From positions 3,307,501 through 3,371,500 of the forward strand of contig CATNEN010000038.1 in assembly GCA_950097015.1 (NCBI GenBank): a stretch of 64,000 bases of DNA, written 5' to 3'. Each line of letters opens with the position of its first letter. Position 1 is the stretch's first letter. Shown piece after piece: positions 45,471-63,079 of the stretch. The notes beneath the pieces were generated by a model, which made no database searches, had not been told where the DNA came from, and saw only the letters and a program-made list of their open reading frames with translations. A program made the position numbers and the translations under genes. This stretch comes from Macrostomum hystrix (Eukaryota; Platyhelminthes; Macrostomidae).

Positions 45471-48400
45471 ATGGCTTACTGCAATAATAATAATAATAAT
45501 GATAACAAATTCGCCTTTGTCAATGCGAATGGAAGCCAGACAATGGAGCGTTTGGTGAACACTTCAGATGAAGTTGGTGCTGGCGGCGGCGGAGACAGCT
45601 CCACAGACGGTTGCTACGCGGTCCTGAAGTCCATCATGTTCTTCTTCAATGGAGTGTTCTGGGTGAGTCTTGACGGTCTGATTAATTTGATTAGGCTTAA
45701 CTTGTGTGGCAGGCGTATCAAAGGTAAAATACTGTTGCTATGCAGATGGGATGCGTATCCAAGGTAAACTACTGTTGCTATGCAGATGGGATGCGTATCC
45801 AAGGTAAACTACTGTTGCTATGCAGATGGGATGCGTATCCAAGGTAAACTACTGTTGCTATGCAGATGGGATGCGTATCCAAGGTAAACTACTGTTGCTT
45901 TGGGAGTCTAATCAAACAATAAGCTCTCTCGGTTCTCACTTTCAGTTGCTCGGCGTCGCCACCTTCAGCGTGGGCATCGGCATCCACACTGACCGGGAGT
46001 TCCGGGTGGCCATTGAGGGCTACATTCCCGCCGCTGGCGCTGGGGCCAGCGTCTTCGTCATCGTCGGCGTTGCCATGGTTACCACCGGCTTCCTCGGCTG
46101 CTGCGGAGCCATCAGGGAGAGCCAGTGCATGCTGCTGTCGGTGAGGCTCTGGTTTGTGGGGCCGGCTTTACCTGTCCTCTGTGCTTCCTAGTTTCCCTCC
46201 CTTCATAGTTTCCCTCCCTTCATAGTTTCCCTCCCTTCATAGTTTCCCTCCCTTCATAGTTTCCCTCCCTTCATAGTTTCCCTCCCTTCATAGTTTCCCT
46301 CCCTTCTTAGTTTCCCTCCCTTCATAGTTTCCCTCCCTTCATAGTTTCCCTCCCTTCATAGTTTCCCTCCCTTCATATTTCCATCCCTTTATAGTTTCCC
46401 TGTCTTCCTAGTTATTCTCCCTTCATAGTTTTCCTCCCTTCATATTCCCATCCCTTCATAGTTTCCCTCCCTTCATAGTTTCCCTCCCTTCATATTCCCA
46501 TCCTTCATAGTTTCCCTCCCTTCATATTCCCATCCCTTCATAGTTTCCCTCCCTTCATAGTTTCCCTCCCTTCATATTCCCACCCCTTCATAGTTTCCCT
46601 CCCTTCATAGTTTCCCTACCTTCCTAGTTTTTCTCCCTTCATAGCTTCCCTCCTTTCATCATTCTCCTTTCCCTGGTTCCTTTCTAACACACTCTAAATT
46701 GTTGCTGAAACCGCATTGGTTGTATTAATAGTCGTTCACTGGAAAAGTTTGTCGGCTAACGAAACTAATTTAATAAAAGTGCACCGATAAAAAGGACTCG
46801 TGCGAGCTGATGAGGGCTAAGGGCAGACACCTGACTGACTGGCAGATGGTGCATTTCCTGTAATAGATAAAAAGAGCTGCACATTGCACTGTTCCCATCG
46901 GTAGAAATAATTAAAGTGACTGGGCGCCACCCTGATTCTCAATCAGGTAGATCACAGTCGGGTCAGGTTAGTCACGTGACAGTCAGGTCAGGTGTCAGTC
47001 AGGTCAGGTGTCAGTCAGGTCAGGTGTCAGTCAGGTCAGGTGTCAGTTAGGTCAGGTGTCAGTCAGGTCAGGTGTCAGTCAGGTCAGGTGTCAGTCAGGT
47101 CAGGTGTCAGTCAGGTCAGGTGTCAGTCAGGTCAGGTGTCAGTCAGGTCAGGTGTCAGTCAGGTCAGGTGTCAGTCAGGTCAGGTGTCAGTCAGGTCAGG
47201 TGTCAGTCAGGTCAGGTGTCAGTCAGGTCAGGTGTCAGTCAGGTCAGGTGTCAGTCAGGTCAGGTGTCAGTCAGGTCAGGTGTCAGTCAGGTCAGGTGTC
47301 AGTCAGGTCAGGTGTCAGTCAGGTCAGGTGTCAGTCAGGTCAGGTGTCAGTCAGGTCAGATGTCAGTCAGTAAAGCTAGAGTGACCTTGGAAACCCAATC
47401 ACCGTTTCTCGACGCAGTTCTTTGTGATTCTGTCAGCGGTTTTCACCGCCCTCATTGGGGCTGGCATCTGGGCGGCGGCGTCCAAGGACCGGCTGTCCCG
47501 ACTGCTCTACGGCGCGTTGCAGCGGCGGGTGGAGTTGTACAGCGTCGATCCGACCAGCAGGGAGATCATGGACACCGTCCAGAAGCTGGTGCAGTGAACT
47601 CTGCTAATTTAGTCCTAATCTAAAAATATCATAGCCTAATATGATATAATACTCATGTTACTCGTGAAGTTATTTTTTGCTATCGTTCCTTTCTTACGTT
47701 TGGTTCGTTAATTAGTTTCGTCGTTATTCTTCACGTTTGTTGTTGCGTCTTATTGAAATTTTATACATTTAGGTTGAATTTTACTATATATATTTCTAAC
47801 GTCAGGCGTGAAAGGCAGAGCGGCTAACGCCTCTCGTACCAACGTCCCTGAGCACGACTCCACGGCGAGGCCACATTTACTTGGGGCGCAGCCGCAGAGA
47901 GAAGGCTTGGGGGCTTGTCATGCAATTTACGCCCTTGTGGGCCAACCTCCGAAAACACATTGAGAGTGTACACTGCCTAACGATGAGAAAGTCAGGGCAG
48001 ATGTACACACCTGTGTGAGCGAGTGCCTGCGTACGGTATCTGTGTGCGTGTGTGCTCAGGAGTCAGCGAAATGGGCAGAATTGCCTCCTCGCTGGCTGCA
48101 GGTCTAGTGTCACCAAACGATGTGCCATTGCCTGCAGCCCTCCTGCGATTATTATTATTATTACTGTAAACCTCATTGACAGAAAATGTATTCCTTCGTG
48201 TGTGGCTCATTTTACTCATAAATCTCGTTAATTTTCTCAGCTTTTGTTAATTATTTAATTAGTTAGTATGCCCCGTGGAATTTGATGATTTTCACCCGGC
48301 TCGCCCACCAAAGTTCGAATGCTGCGGCGCGCTCCACGGCGGCTCTGATTATCATCGCACCGGCGCCAAAGTACCCAGCTCCTGCGGAAATCGATTCGGC

Positions 48401-48734
48401 CTTACCGACGGCTGCTTCTACAAGATCAGCAACTCGCTGACGGCAAACCTGGCCCGGGTCACCGGCACCGGCGTCAGCATCGCCTTCATTGTGGTGAGCA
48501 AGACTTCTTTTCGGTTCGAGCAAGAATTTGAAAGTAGGACAATATTCACTACATGCCTACTGAGATCAGTAGGCTTATTAGCAAATTTATTGAATTTTTA
48601 TATTGCAATATTATTGGAAAACCATTCATTAAAAACAGCTGCTCGGCATGGTGCTGTCCATGATGATCTTCTGCAACCTGCGCGATCAGCAGAGCCGCGC
48701 AGCCAGAGCTGCTCAACTGCAGCGTCAGCCGTGA
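45471..48734 (+). CDS. Tetraspanin (about 277 aa)
   Basis: Exons 45471-45662, 45946-46140, 47418-47588, 48314-48493 and 48639-48734, all phase 0. TM1 spans intron 1 (MFFFNGVFW plus LLGVATFSVGIGI). TM2 ends in the tetraspanin signature GFLGCCGAIRESQCMLLS and TM3 is FFVILSAVFTALIGAGIW. The large extracellular loop has FECCGAL, then SSC and DGC, giving the CCG motif plus two further cysteines. TM4 spans intron 4 (GVSIAFIVV plus LLGMVLSMMIFC), and a short basic cytoplasmic tail follows. Tetraspanins organise plasma-membrane microdomains. The exon 3 donor / exon 4 acceptor pair is the least certain: I chose CTG|GTGCAG and AAAG|TTC because they restore the usual spacing before CCG; AATTAG|TTA (exon starting 48263) is an open alternative. 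Confidence 0.9.
45725..45898. repeat. 40-bp repeat in tetraspanin intron 1, about 4.4 units
   Basis: Four almost identical 40-bp units plus a diverged first one. Each contains CTGTTGCTATGCAG, then 18 nt (ATGGGATGCGTATCCAAG), then GTAAACTA. The layout imitates a short exon between an acceptor and a donor. Confidence 0.95.
46185..46660. repeat. 17-bp pyrimidine array in tetraspanin intron 2
   Basis: Roughly 28 units of TTTCCCTCCCTTCATAG, becoming degenerate to the right (CATATTCCCATCC). Each intact unit is a pyrimidine tract followed by TAG, like a 3' splice site. Confidence 0.95.
46983..47372. repeat. 16-bp minisatellite in tetraspanin intron 2, about 24 units
   Basis: The unit is CAGGTCAGGTGTCAGT, nearly invariant. 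It ends about 45 bp before exon 3. Each unit carries two CAGGT strings, so both AG acceptor-like and AG|GT donor-like sites recur. Confidence 0.97.
47805..48166 (+). mobile_element. tRNA-derived SINE copy B in tetraspanin intron 3
   Basis: The most complete copy on the plus strand. It has a tRNA-like head (GGCAGAGCGGCTAACGCC as box A, GAGCACGACTCCACGG as a decayed box B), the family body with GATGAGAAAGTCAGGGCAGA, and an ATTATTATTATT tail ending at about 48166. Confidence 0.88.
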
Positions 48735-49004
48735 ATTCGCTGCGGTGGCAAACGCTTCGAGTTTCTAAGAAGTTATTGGATTCATTGGACAAAACGTATT
48801 TTAAATAAGGTCTCAGTAAAGACAATTTTCATGCAGCATACAAGGAGACAAGCGCACTGCTGAATACTAATTTAACCCCACTGAAATTCACCGCCATTCA
48901 TGTTGCACAAACTTTCTCTAACGAAATCTGTCATTGTGGCTGATATGTAAAACAATACAATGAACTACTTTGGTTAAGGCTTCGTTTAAACATTTCTCGA
49001 AGCA

Positions 49005-49725
49005 CTCATTGGAGACATTGTGGGTGAGTTGCAACTAGTTGGAGACATTGTGGGTGAGTTGGAACTCATTGGAGACATTGTGGGTGAGTTGCAACTCATT
49101 GGAGACATTGTGGGTGAGTTGCAACTCGTTGGAGAGATTGTGAGTGAGTTGCAACTCGTTGGAGACATTGTGGGTGAGTTGCAACTCGTTGGAGACATTG
49201 TGGGTGAGTTGCAACTCGTTGGAGACATTGTGGGTGAGCTGCAACTCGTTGGAGACATTGTGGGTGAGTTGCAACTCGTTGGAGACATTGTGAGTGAGTT
49301 GCAACTCGTTGGAGACATTGTGGGTGAGTTGCAACTCATTGGAGACATTGTGGGTGAGTTGCAACTCGTTGGAGACATTGTGGGTGAGCTGCAACTCGTT
49401 GGAGACATTGTGGGTGAGTTGCAACTCGTTGGAGACATTGTGAGTGAGTTGCAACTCGTTGGAGACATTGTGGGTGAGTTGCAACTCGTTGGAGACATTG
49501 TGGGTGAGTTGACACTCGTTGGAGACATTGTGAGTCAGTTGCAACTCGTTGGAGACATTGTGGGTGAGTTGCAACTCGTTGGAGACATTGTGAGTGAGTT
49601 GCAACTCATTGGAGACATTGTGGGTGAGTTGCAACTCATTGGAGACATTGTGGGTGAGTTGCAACTCGTTGGAGACATTGTGGGTGAGTTGCAACTCATT
49701 GGAGACATTGTTGGTGAGTCGTAAC
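49005..49725. repeat. 30-bp minisatellite, 24 units, downstream of the tetraspanin
   Basis: Exact 30-bp period; the unit contains GGAGACATTGTGGGTGAGTT followed by GCAACTCGTT. Each unit has GGGTGAGTT, a strong 5' splice-site-like string. Both strands give long open frames because the unit is a multiple of three; no gene is called. Confidence 0.97.
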
Positions 49726-50485
49726 CAATTTGAGTCATTGTGAAGACACTCCAGTCACAAGTTGTGTTTAAGGTTGAAGTACAAACAAGGTGTTTGCAAT
49801 CAGTTTTGTGATAAAAATCTGGTTAAGTTTATCGGTTGTATTTACTATAAAAAATTATAAACACATTTAGTCAAGCAGAAAACACTGAAAATTGTTTCTG
49901 GGGGGTAACTCGTAAAAAAATCAAAGCAATATTGCACAGGCACACTCGTATGAAATGTGCATAGTAATTTTAGAGCTGTTTATGTACAGAAAGCTGTATG
50001 TAAAAGTATATGAATATAGAAAACATAAATGTTAAAGGATAACTAACTGAGCCTACGTGGCGCAAAAGTTTTAAAATTCGGATAAAATAGTAACAATTGT
50101 ATTTAAATTTAACAAATCACTATTTATTTTAATCGATCATGTGACATTTTACGACAAAACAACTAATTTAAAACATGCAAAACAGTTTTGGGAGACTCTC
50201 AGAAGTTCCTTCTGTGGCAAGCCGAAGTAAGAATTGGTGTCTAGCCAGTTTAGAAAAGCGCATGAGACAGTTGTAAATTCTGTCTCTTCAAAAAAGTGCA
50301 AACTGAACTAACATTAAATGAGTCCGAACAGGTAAGCGAACAATTATTGGAAACAATTGAAAACAATTTGCCAGACAATTAGGAGTAAAAAAGGAGCTAC
50401 TGCGGCAGGAAAACACTCAAAATGTGGAATTTAGATTCCTCATTCTTAGGGAGTGAGGTGGGTGACCCCAAGGAGTAGGGTGGGT
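49726..50485. other. AT-rich intergenic, no gene seen
   Basis: No exon, element or array supported. Confidence 0.45.
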
Positions 50486-50489
50486 GCTA

Positions 50490-50860
50490 ATTTTCCTACC
50501 TGAAAGAGTGGGGTGGATGCGATATTCCTAACCCGAAGAAGTGGGGTGGATGCGATATTCCTAACCCGAAGAAGTGGGGTGGATGCGATATTCCTAACCT
50601 GAAGAAGTGGGGTGGATGCGATATTCCTAACCCGAAGAAGTGGGGTGGATGCGATATTCCTAACCTGAAGAAGTGGGGTGGATGCGATATTCCTAACCCG
50701 GAGAAGTGGGGTGAATGCGATATTCCTAACCCGAGCAAGTGGGTGGATGCAATATTCCTAAGCCGAGCAAGTGGGTGGGTGCGATTTTCCTTGCCCCAAG
50801 AAGTGGGGCAGGTGCGGTTTTCCTTAGCCAAAGGAGTGGGGTGGGTGCGAGGAGAGCTTT
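50490..50860. repeat. 33-bp minisatellite, array 1 of a related pair
   Basis: About 11 units containing CCTAACCCGAAGAAGTGGGG then TGGATGCGATATT. Units at both edges are degenerate. The unit is clearly homologous to that of the array at 51655-52065. Confidence 0.94.
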
Positions 50861-51654
50861 ACAAAGCCCAAAAAGCGGATTGGATGAATAAAAATTTCGC
50901 ACTGTTGAGTTGAGTTGCTGCATTGTTCTATATAATTCATTTTAAGAAAGATGATAAAACAAGATTAAGAAAAGCCTAAAATGAGTGCATTGAATAACGC
51001 TTTGCTAAATTGCGACAGGTCCAATGTAGTGTAACGAAGCTGGGACTATTTTCTAGCAACTATGCCTGAGTAAAAATAGAATTTAATAAAAATGTTAAAA
51101 TATCACAAAAGGGAGTATTAATAGGAGTTTGTAAAACTATTTCTATTAATCTAGAAGAAGCGCTTTCAGTTCTGATGTACGCTGATAGATCACAAGTGAA
51201 GCAAGTTTATAGGCGTGCATATAACGCGCGAAAAAAGTACGCAAATTATTTGATAAAACTTTCCACTTCACTCTATCTTAGCAAATACGCTCGTGCATAA
51301 TATCGTTTTTATAATAAATGTGACTTAAAATCTAACTTGACTAGACAAATTTAAACCCGAAAAGAGAAAAATTAATATTAATTCGGCTATTCCACTTACG
51401 AACAAAAAAGCACGTACTTTACTATACGATTACTTGAAGTGCATATCAAAATAGCGAAAATTCACGGCAAATACTTCGAAGTAGTTAAGCAGAAGGGATC
51501 TAACTACTCAATATCTTTACACAAAACAAAACAGTTCTAGAATATAGTATGTTAATATCCTCAGAATTAGAAAGTTTATAATAAGGCAAGAGATAAGCAA
51601 AACTACCTATCTGTTTATTTTATGATGTAAGATGTAATATGACAATAATTACCT
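50861..51654. other. Single-copy AT-rich sequence between two related arrays
   Basis: No gene or element seen. It separates the two 33-bp arrays. Confidence 0.45.
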
Positions 51655-52065
51655 TTCTAACCTGAGGGAGTAAGTATCGATTTTCCATCTCCGAGGAGTG
51701 AGGTAGCTATCGTTTTGAAACCCCGAGGAGTGGGGTGGCTATAGATTTTCTAACCCCCGAGAAGTGGGGTGGCTATAGATTTTCTAACCCCGAGGAGTGG
51801 GGTGGCTATAGATTTTCTAACCCCGAGGAGTGGGGTGGCTATAAATTTTCTAACCCCCGAGAAGTGTGGTGGCTATAGATTTTCTAACCCAGAGGAGTGG
51901 GGTGGCTATAGATTTTCTAACCCCGAGGAGAGGGGTGGCTATAGATTTTCTAACCCCCGAGGAGTGGGGTGGCTATAGATTTTCTAAGCCCCGAGAAGTG
52001 TGGTGGCTATAGATTTTCTAACCCCGAGGAGTGGGGTGGCTATAGATTTTCAAACCCCGAGGAAC
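51655..52065. repeat. 33-bp minisatellite, array 2 of a related pair
   Basis: About 12 units containing TCTAACCCCGAGGAGTGGGG then TGGCTATAGATTT. Period and core (CTAACCC, GAGTGGGGTGG) match the array at 50490-50860; the remaining bases differ consistently between the two arrays. It lies about 180 bp past the stop codon of the ARF6-like gene. Confidence 0.94.
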
Positions 52066-52242
52066 AGCTATCGAATTTTACGAACAATTATTTGTTAAAA
52101 AATCTATCTAGTAGACAGCAATAAAGCAGACACTTTTAAGTTGTAACGCCATTATAATTTTGTTTGACAAAGTTAATAACATTTGTAAACTTGTTTCGCA
52201 ATTAACAAACTTTACCTAAAAAAGTGAACCGGCATTTAAATT

Positions 52243-58645
<6,403 letters not shown>

Positions 58646-58649
58646 AAAG

Positions 58650-60185
58650 CCATATAACCGGAATCGCAACTAGAGAGACACAGTCAGAATCGCAGCTACA
58701 GCCAGAATCGCAACTAAAGAGCCGTTGCCAGAATCGCAGCTAGAAAGCCATATGGCAAGAATCGCAGCTAGAGAGACAGCTAGAATCGGAGATAGTGTAA
58801 CAGCTAGAATCGCAGCTAGAGAGACAGCTAGAATCGGAGCTAGTGTAACAGCTAGAATCGCAGCTAGAGAGACACAGCCAGAATCGCAGCTAGAGAGACA
58901 CAGCCAGAATCGCAGCTACAGCCAGAATCGCAACTAAAGAGCCGTTGCCAGAATCGCAGCTAGAAAGCCATATGGCAAGAATCGCAGCTAGAGAGACAGC
59001 TAGAATCGGAGATAGTGTAACAGCTAGAATCGCAGCTAGAGAGACAGCTAGAATCGGAGCTAGTGTAACAGCTAGAATCGCAGCTAGAGAGACACAGCCA
59101 GAATCGCAGCTAGAGAGACACAGCCAGAATCGCAGCTAGAGAGACACAGCCAGAATCGCAGCTAGAGAGACACAGCCAGAATCGCAGCTAGAGAGACACA
59201 GCTAGAATCGCAGCTAGAGAGACAGCCAGAATCGCAGCTAGAGAGACACAGCTAGAATCACAGCTAGAGAGACAGCCAGAATCGCAGCTAGAGAGACAGC
59301 CAGAATCACAGCTAGAGTGATACAGCTAGAATCGCAGCTAGAGAGACACAGCTAGAATCGCAGCTAGAGAGACACAGCTAGAATCGCAGCTAGGGAGACA
59401 CAGCCAGAATCGCAGCTAGAGAGACAGCCAGAATCACAGCTAGAGAGACACAGCCAGAATCGCAGCTAGAGAGACAGCCAGAATCGCAGCTAGAGAGACA
59501 GCCAGAATCACAGCTAGAGAGACACAGCTAGAATCGCAGCTAGAGAGACACAGCCAGAATCGCAGCTAGAGAGACAGCCAGAATCACAGCTAGAGAGACA
59601 CAGCTAGAATCGCAGCTAGAGAGACACAGCTAGAATCGCAGCTAGAGAGACAGCCAGAATCGCAGCTAGAGAGACAGCCAGAATCACAGCTAGAGAGACA
59701 CAGCTAGAATCGCAGCTAGAGAGACACAGCTAGAATCACAGCTAGAGAGACACAGCTAGAATCACAGCTAGAGAGACAGCCAGAATCACAGCTAGAGAGA
59801 CACAGCTAGAATCGCAGCTAGAGAGACACAGCCAGAATCACAGCTAGAGAGACACAGCTAGAATCACAGCTAGAGAGACAGCCAGAATCACAGCTAGAGA
59901 GACACAGCTAGAATCACAGAGCTAGAGTGATACAGCTAGAATCGCAGCTAGAGAGACACAGCTAGAATCACAGCTAGAGAGACACAGCTAGAATCACAGC
60001 TAGAGAGACACAGCTAGAATCACAGCTAGAGAGACACAGCTAGAATCACAGCTAGAGAGACACAGCTAGAATCGCAGCTAGAGAGACACAGCCAGAATCA
60101 CAGCTAGAGAGACACAGCTAGAATCGCAGCTAGAGAGACACAGCTAGAATCGCAGCTAGAGAGACACAGCTAGAATCGCAGCTTG
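58650..60185. repeat. 24-26-bp minisatellite upstream of the Ly6-like gene, about 60 units
   Basis: The unit is built on GCTAGAATCGCAGCTAGAGA followed by GACACA, with GAGACAGCCAGAATC and TCACAGC variants. The left part contains a duplicated block of about 220 bp (58690-58860 against 58911-59080, both with AGCCGTTGCCAGAATCGC and AGCCATATGGCAAGAATC). The array ends 320 bp before the ATG at 60505. Its core AGAATCGCAGCT recurs in the array at 60645. Confidence 0.96.
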
Positions 60186-60504
60186 CTGGAGTGCACAGTG
60201 AAAGCTGCTCACATATTTAACAAAGGAATAGAGTCGCAGGCGCGCAGCTATCTCACCCCCTCGTAAGCAGTGCTTTACATAACTGTACATTGGACACCTG
60301 CCCGAATCTTTCTACCTTAATGCACACATATGCAGAAAAAAGTTCAGCTCGTGGTCGGGTCGACTCAAAGTAGCTGCTCTTTAGAGCTTGGCTTCAATTT
60401 ACTGTCTATTTTAAATTCGTCTTTTCCAAGCTTCCTATCAAATGTACTTGCATTCGATTAATTTTAGCCTTCAAAAGCATTTTAGCGGTTAATTAGAAGA
60501 AAGC

Positions 60505-62857
60505 ATGGCCGCGAAGGCAATGATCCAGAGTCACCTGTGGACGCTTCTGCTGCTGAATTTGGCAGATATCTTCACTCAGCGATGCTTAGGTTTGTGTCTG
60601 TTCACTTATTCATTTCTTTTTAGCTATACTCTAGAAGCAAGTGTATGAGCCAGAATCGCAGCTGGAGCTACTAGAATCGCAGCTGGAGCATTGCTAGAAT
60701 CGCAGCTGGAGCATTGTTAGAATCGCAGCTGGAGCATTGCTAGAATCGCAGCTGGAGCATTGCTAGAATCGCAGCTGGAGCATTGCTAGAATCGTAGCTG
60801 GAGTATTGCTAGAATCGCAGCTGGAGCATTGCTAGAATCGCAGCTGGAGCATTGCTAGAATCGCAGCTGGAGCATTGCTAGAATCGCAGCTGGAGCATTG
60901 CTAGAATCGCAGCTGGAGCATTGCTAGAATCGCAGCTGGAGCATTGATAGAATCGCAGCTGGAGCATTGCTAGAATCGCAGCTGGAGCTACTAGAATCGC
61001 AGCTGGAGCTACTAGAATCGCAGCTGGAGCATTGTTAGAATCGCAGCTGGAGCATTGCTAGAATCGCAGCTGGAGCATTGCTAAAATCGTAGCTGGAGTA
61101 TTGCTAGAATCGCAGCTGGAGCATTGCTAGAATCGCAGCTGGAGCTACTAGAATCGCAGCTGGAGCATTGCTAGAATCGTAGCTGGAGTATTGCTAGAAT
61201 CGCAGCTGGAGCATTGCTAAAATCGTAGCTGGAGTATTGCTAGAATCGCAGCTGGAGCATTGCTAGAATCGCAGCTGGAGCTACTAGAATCGCAGCTGGA
61301 GCATTGCTAGAATCGCAGCTGGAGCATTACTAGAATCGCAGCTGGAGCTACTAGAATCGCAGCTGGAGCATTGTTAGAATCGCAGCTGGAGCATTGCTAG
61401 AATCGCAGCTGGAGCATTGCTAAAATCGTAGCTGGAGTATTGCTAGAATCGCAGCTGGAGCATTGCTAGAATCGCAGCTGGATCTACTAGAATCGCAGCT
61501 GGAGCATTGCTAGAATCGTAGCTGGAGTATTGCTAGAATCGCAGCTGGAGCATTGCTAAAATCGTAGCTGGAGTATTGCTAGAATCGCAGCTGGAGCTAC
61601 CAGAATCGCAGCTGGAGCATTGTTAGAATCGCAGCTGGAGCATTACTAGGATCGCAGCTGGAGCTACTAGAATCGCAGCTGGAGCATTGTTAGAATCGCA
61701 GCTGGAGCATTACTAGGATCGCAGCTGGAGCTACTAGAATCGCAGCTGGAGCATTGTTAGAATCGCAGCTGGAGCATTACTAGGATCGCAGCTGGAGCAT
61801 TGCTAGAATCGCAGCTGGAGCATTGTTAGAATCGCAGCTGGAGCATTGCTAGAATCGCAGCTGGAGCATTGCTAAAATCGTAGCTGGAGTATTGCTAGAA
61901 TCGCAGCTGGAGCATTGCTAGAATCGCAGCTGGATCTACTAGAATCGCAGCTGGAGCATTGCTAGAATCGCAGCTGGAGCATTGCTAAAATCGTAGCTGG
62001 AGTATTGCTAGAATCGCAGCTGGAGCTACCAGAATCGCAGCTGGAGCATTGTTAGAATCGCAGCTGGAGCATTACTAGGATCGCAGCTGGAGCTACTAGA
62101 ATCGCAGCTGGAGCATTGTTAGAATCGCAGCTGGAGCATTACTAGGATCGCAGCTGGAGCTACTAGAATTGCAGCTGGAGCATTGTTAGAATCGCAGCTG
62201 GAGTATTGCTAGAATCGCAGCTGGAGCATTGTTAGAATCGCAGCTGGAGCATTGTTAGAATTGCAGCTGGAGTATTGCTAGAATCGCAGCTGGAGTATTG
62301 CTAGAATCGCAGCTGGAGCATTGCTAGAATCATAGCTGGAGCATTACTAGGATCGCAGCTGGAGCTACTAGAATCGCAGCTGGAGCATTGCTAGAATCAT
62401 AGCTGGAGCATTACTAGGATCGCAGCTGGAGCTACTAGAATCGCAGCTGGAGCATTGTTAGAATCGCAGCTGGAGCATTACTAGAATCGCAGCTGGAGCT
62501 ACTAGAATCGCAGCTGGAGCATTGTTAGAATCGCAGCTGGAGCATTGCTAGAATCGCAGCTGGAGCAATGGTCAGATGCTCTAACAACAACTATGAAAAC
62601 GCGCGCAGATTAATATTAGGAAATATTTATGAATTTGGAAATATTAATCCTGTGCATGTTTTGCTACCTGAGGTTTATATATAACCAGCTTATAGAATAA
62701 AGGGACCGTACACCAATTCTCAGTGTCAAGCCAGGAGTCACTGAGCTGTCAGTCCTGCGTGTTCTACGCGAACATCGACATGCCGATCAACAATCCGCTG
62801 TGCGCATCGGGCCGGAACGTCAGTTCAAAGACGTGCGCCGCAAGAGAAGCGTGCCAG
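60505..62857 (+). CDS. Ly6/uPAR-like secreted or GPI-type protein, 5' part (continues past the window)
   Basis: Exon 1 is 60505-60589: an ATG and a signal peptide (SHLWTLLLLNLADIF), donor G|GTTTGT, phase 1. Exon 2 is 62724-62857: acceptor ATTCTCAG, donor CAG|GTGAGG, phase 0. The join is in frame and gives RCLVSSQESLSCQSCVF at the signal-peptide boundary. Exon 2 has six cysteines in the spacing of an LU (Ly6/uPAR/CD59) three-finger fold: LSCQSC, then NPLC, SSKTC and REACQ. The rest of the domain and any GPI signal must lie to the right, past the 21-bp array in the next intron. Most Ly6 proteins act at the cell surface; this one's role is unknown. A TATATATAA string at 62675-62683 upstream of exon 2 might be an internal promoter. 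Confidence 0.68.
60645..62570. repeat. 23-bp minisatellite in intron 1 of the Ly6-like gene, about 85 units
   Basis: The unit is built on TGCTAGAATCGCAGCTGGAG followed by CAT, with shorter units (GGAGCTACTAGAATCGCAGCT) interspersed. Variant blocks repeat in order (for example 61590-61760 and 62020-62190). The core AGAATCGCAGCT is shared with the array at 58650-60185, on the other side of exon 1. Confidence 0.96.
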
Positions 62858-63079
62858 GTGAGGCGGTCCGTCTGTTCTTTGGAATATCCCATTGGGATAT
62901 TGTGATTTGTTCTAAAGCGTTAATTATTACGATACGCTCATACAAGGGTGCGTTACGATTTATGATTTTGTGGTTTAAGTGTTGGTGTTGTGGCACTTGC
63001 GTGGTGTTTTTGCTTCAAGGGTCGTGTTGTGTTTCAAGGTTGCTGTCGTGGTTCAATGTTGCTGTCGTGGTTCGAAAAT

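Noticed and set aside
49020-49724. Open frames of about 230 codons in the 30-bp array on both strands
   Set aside because: Same artefact of period 30; no start context, no unique sequence and no homology.
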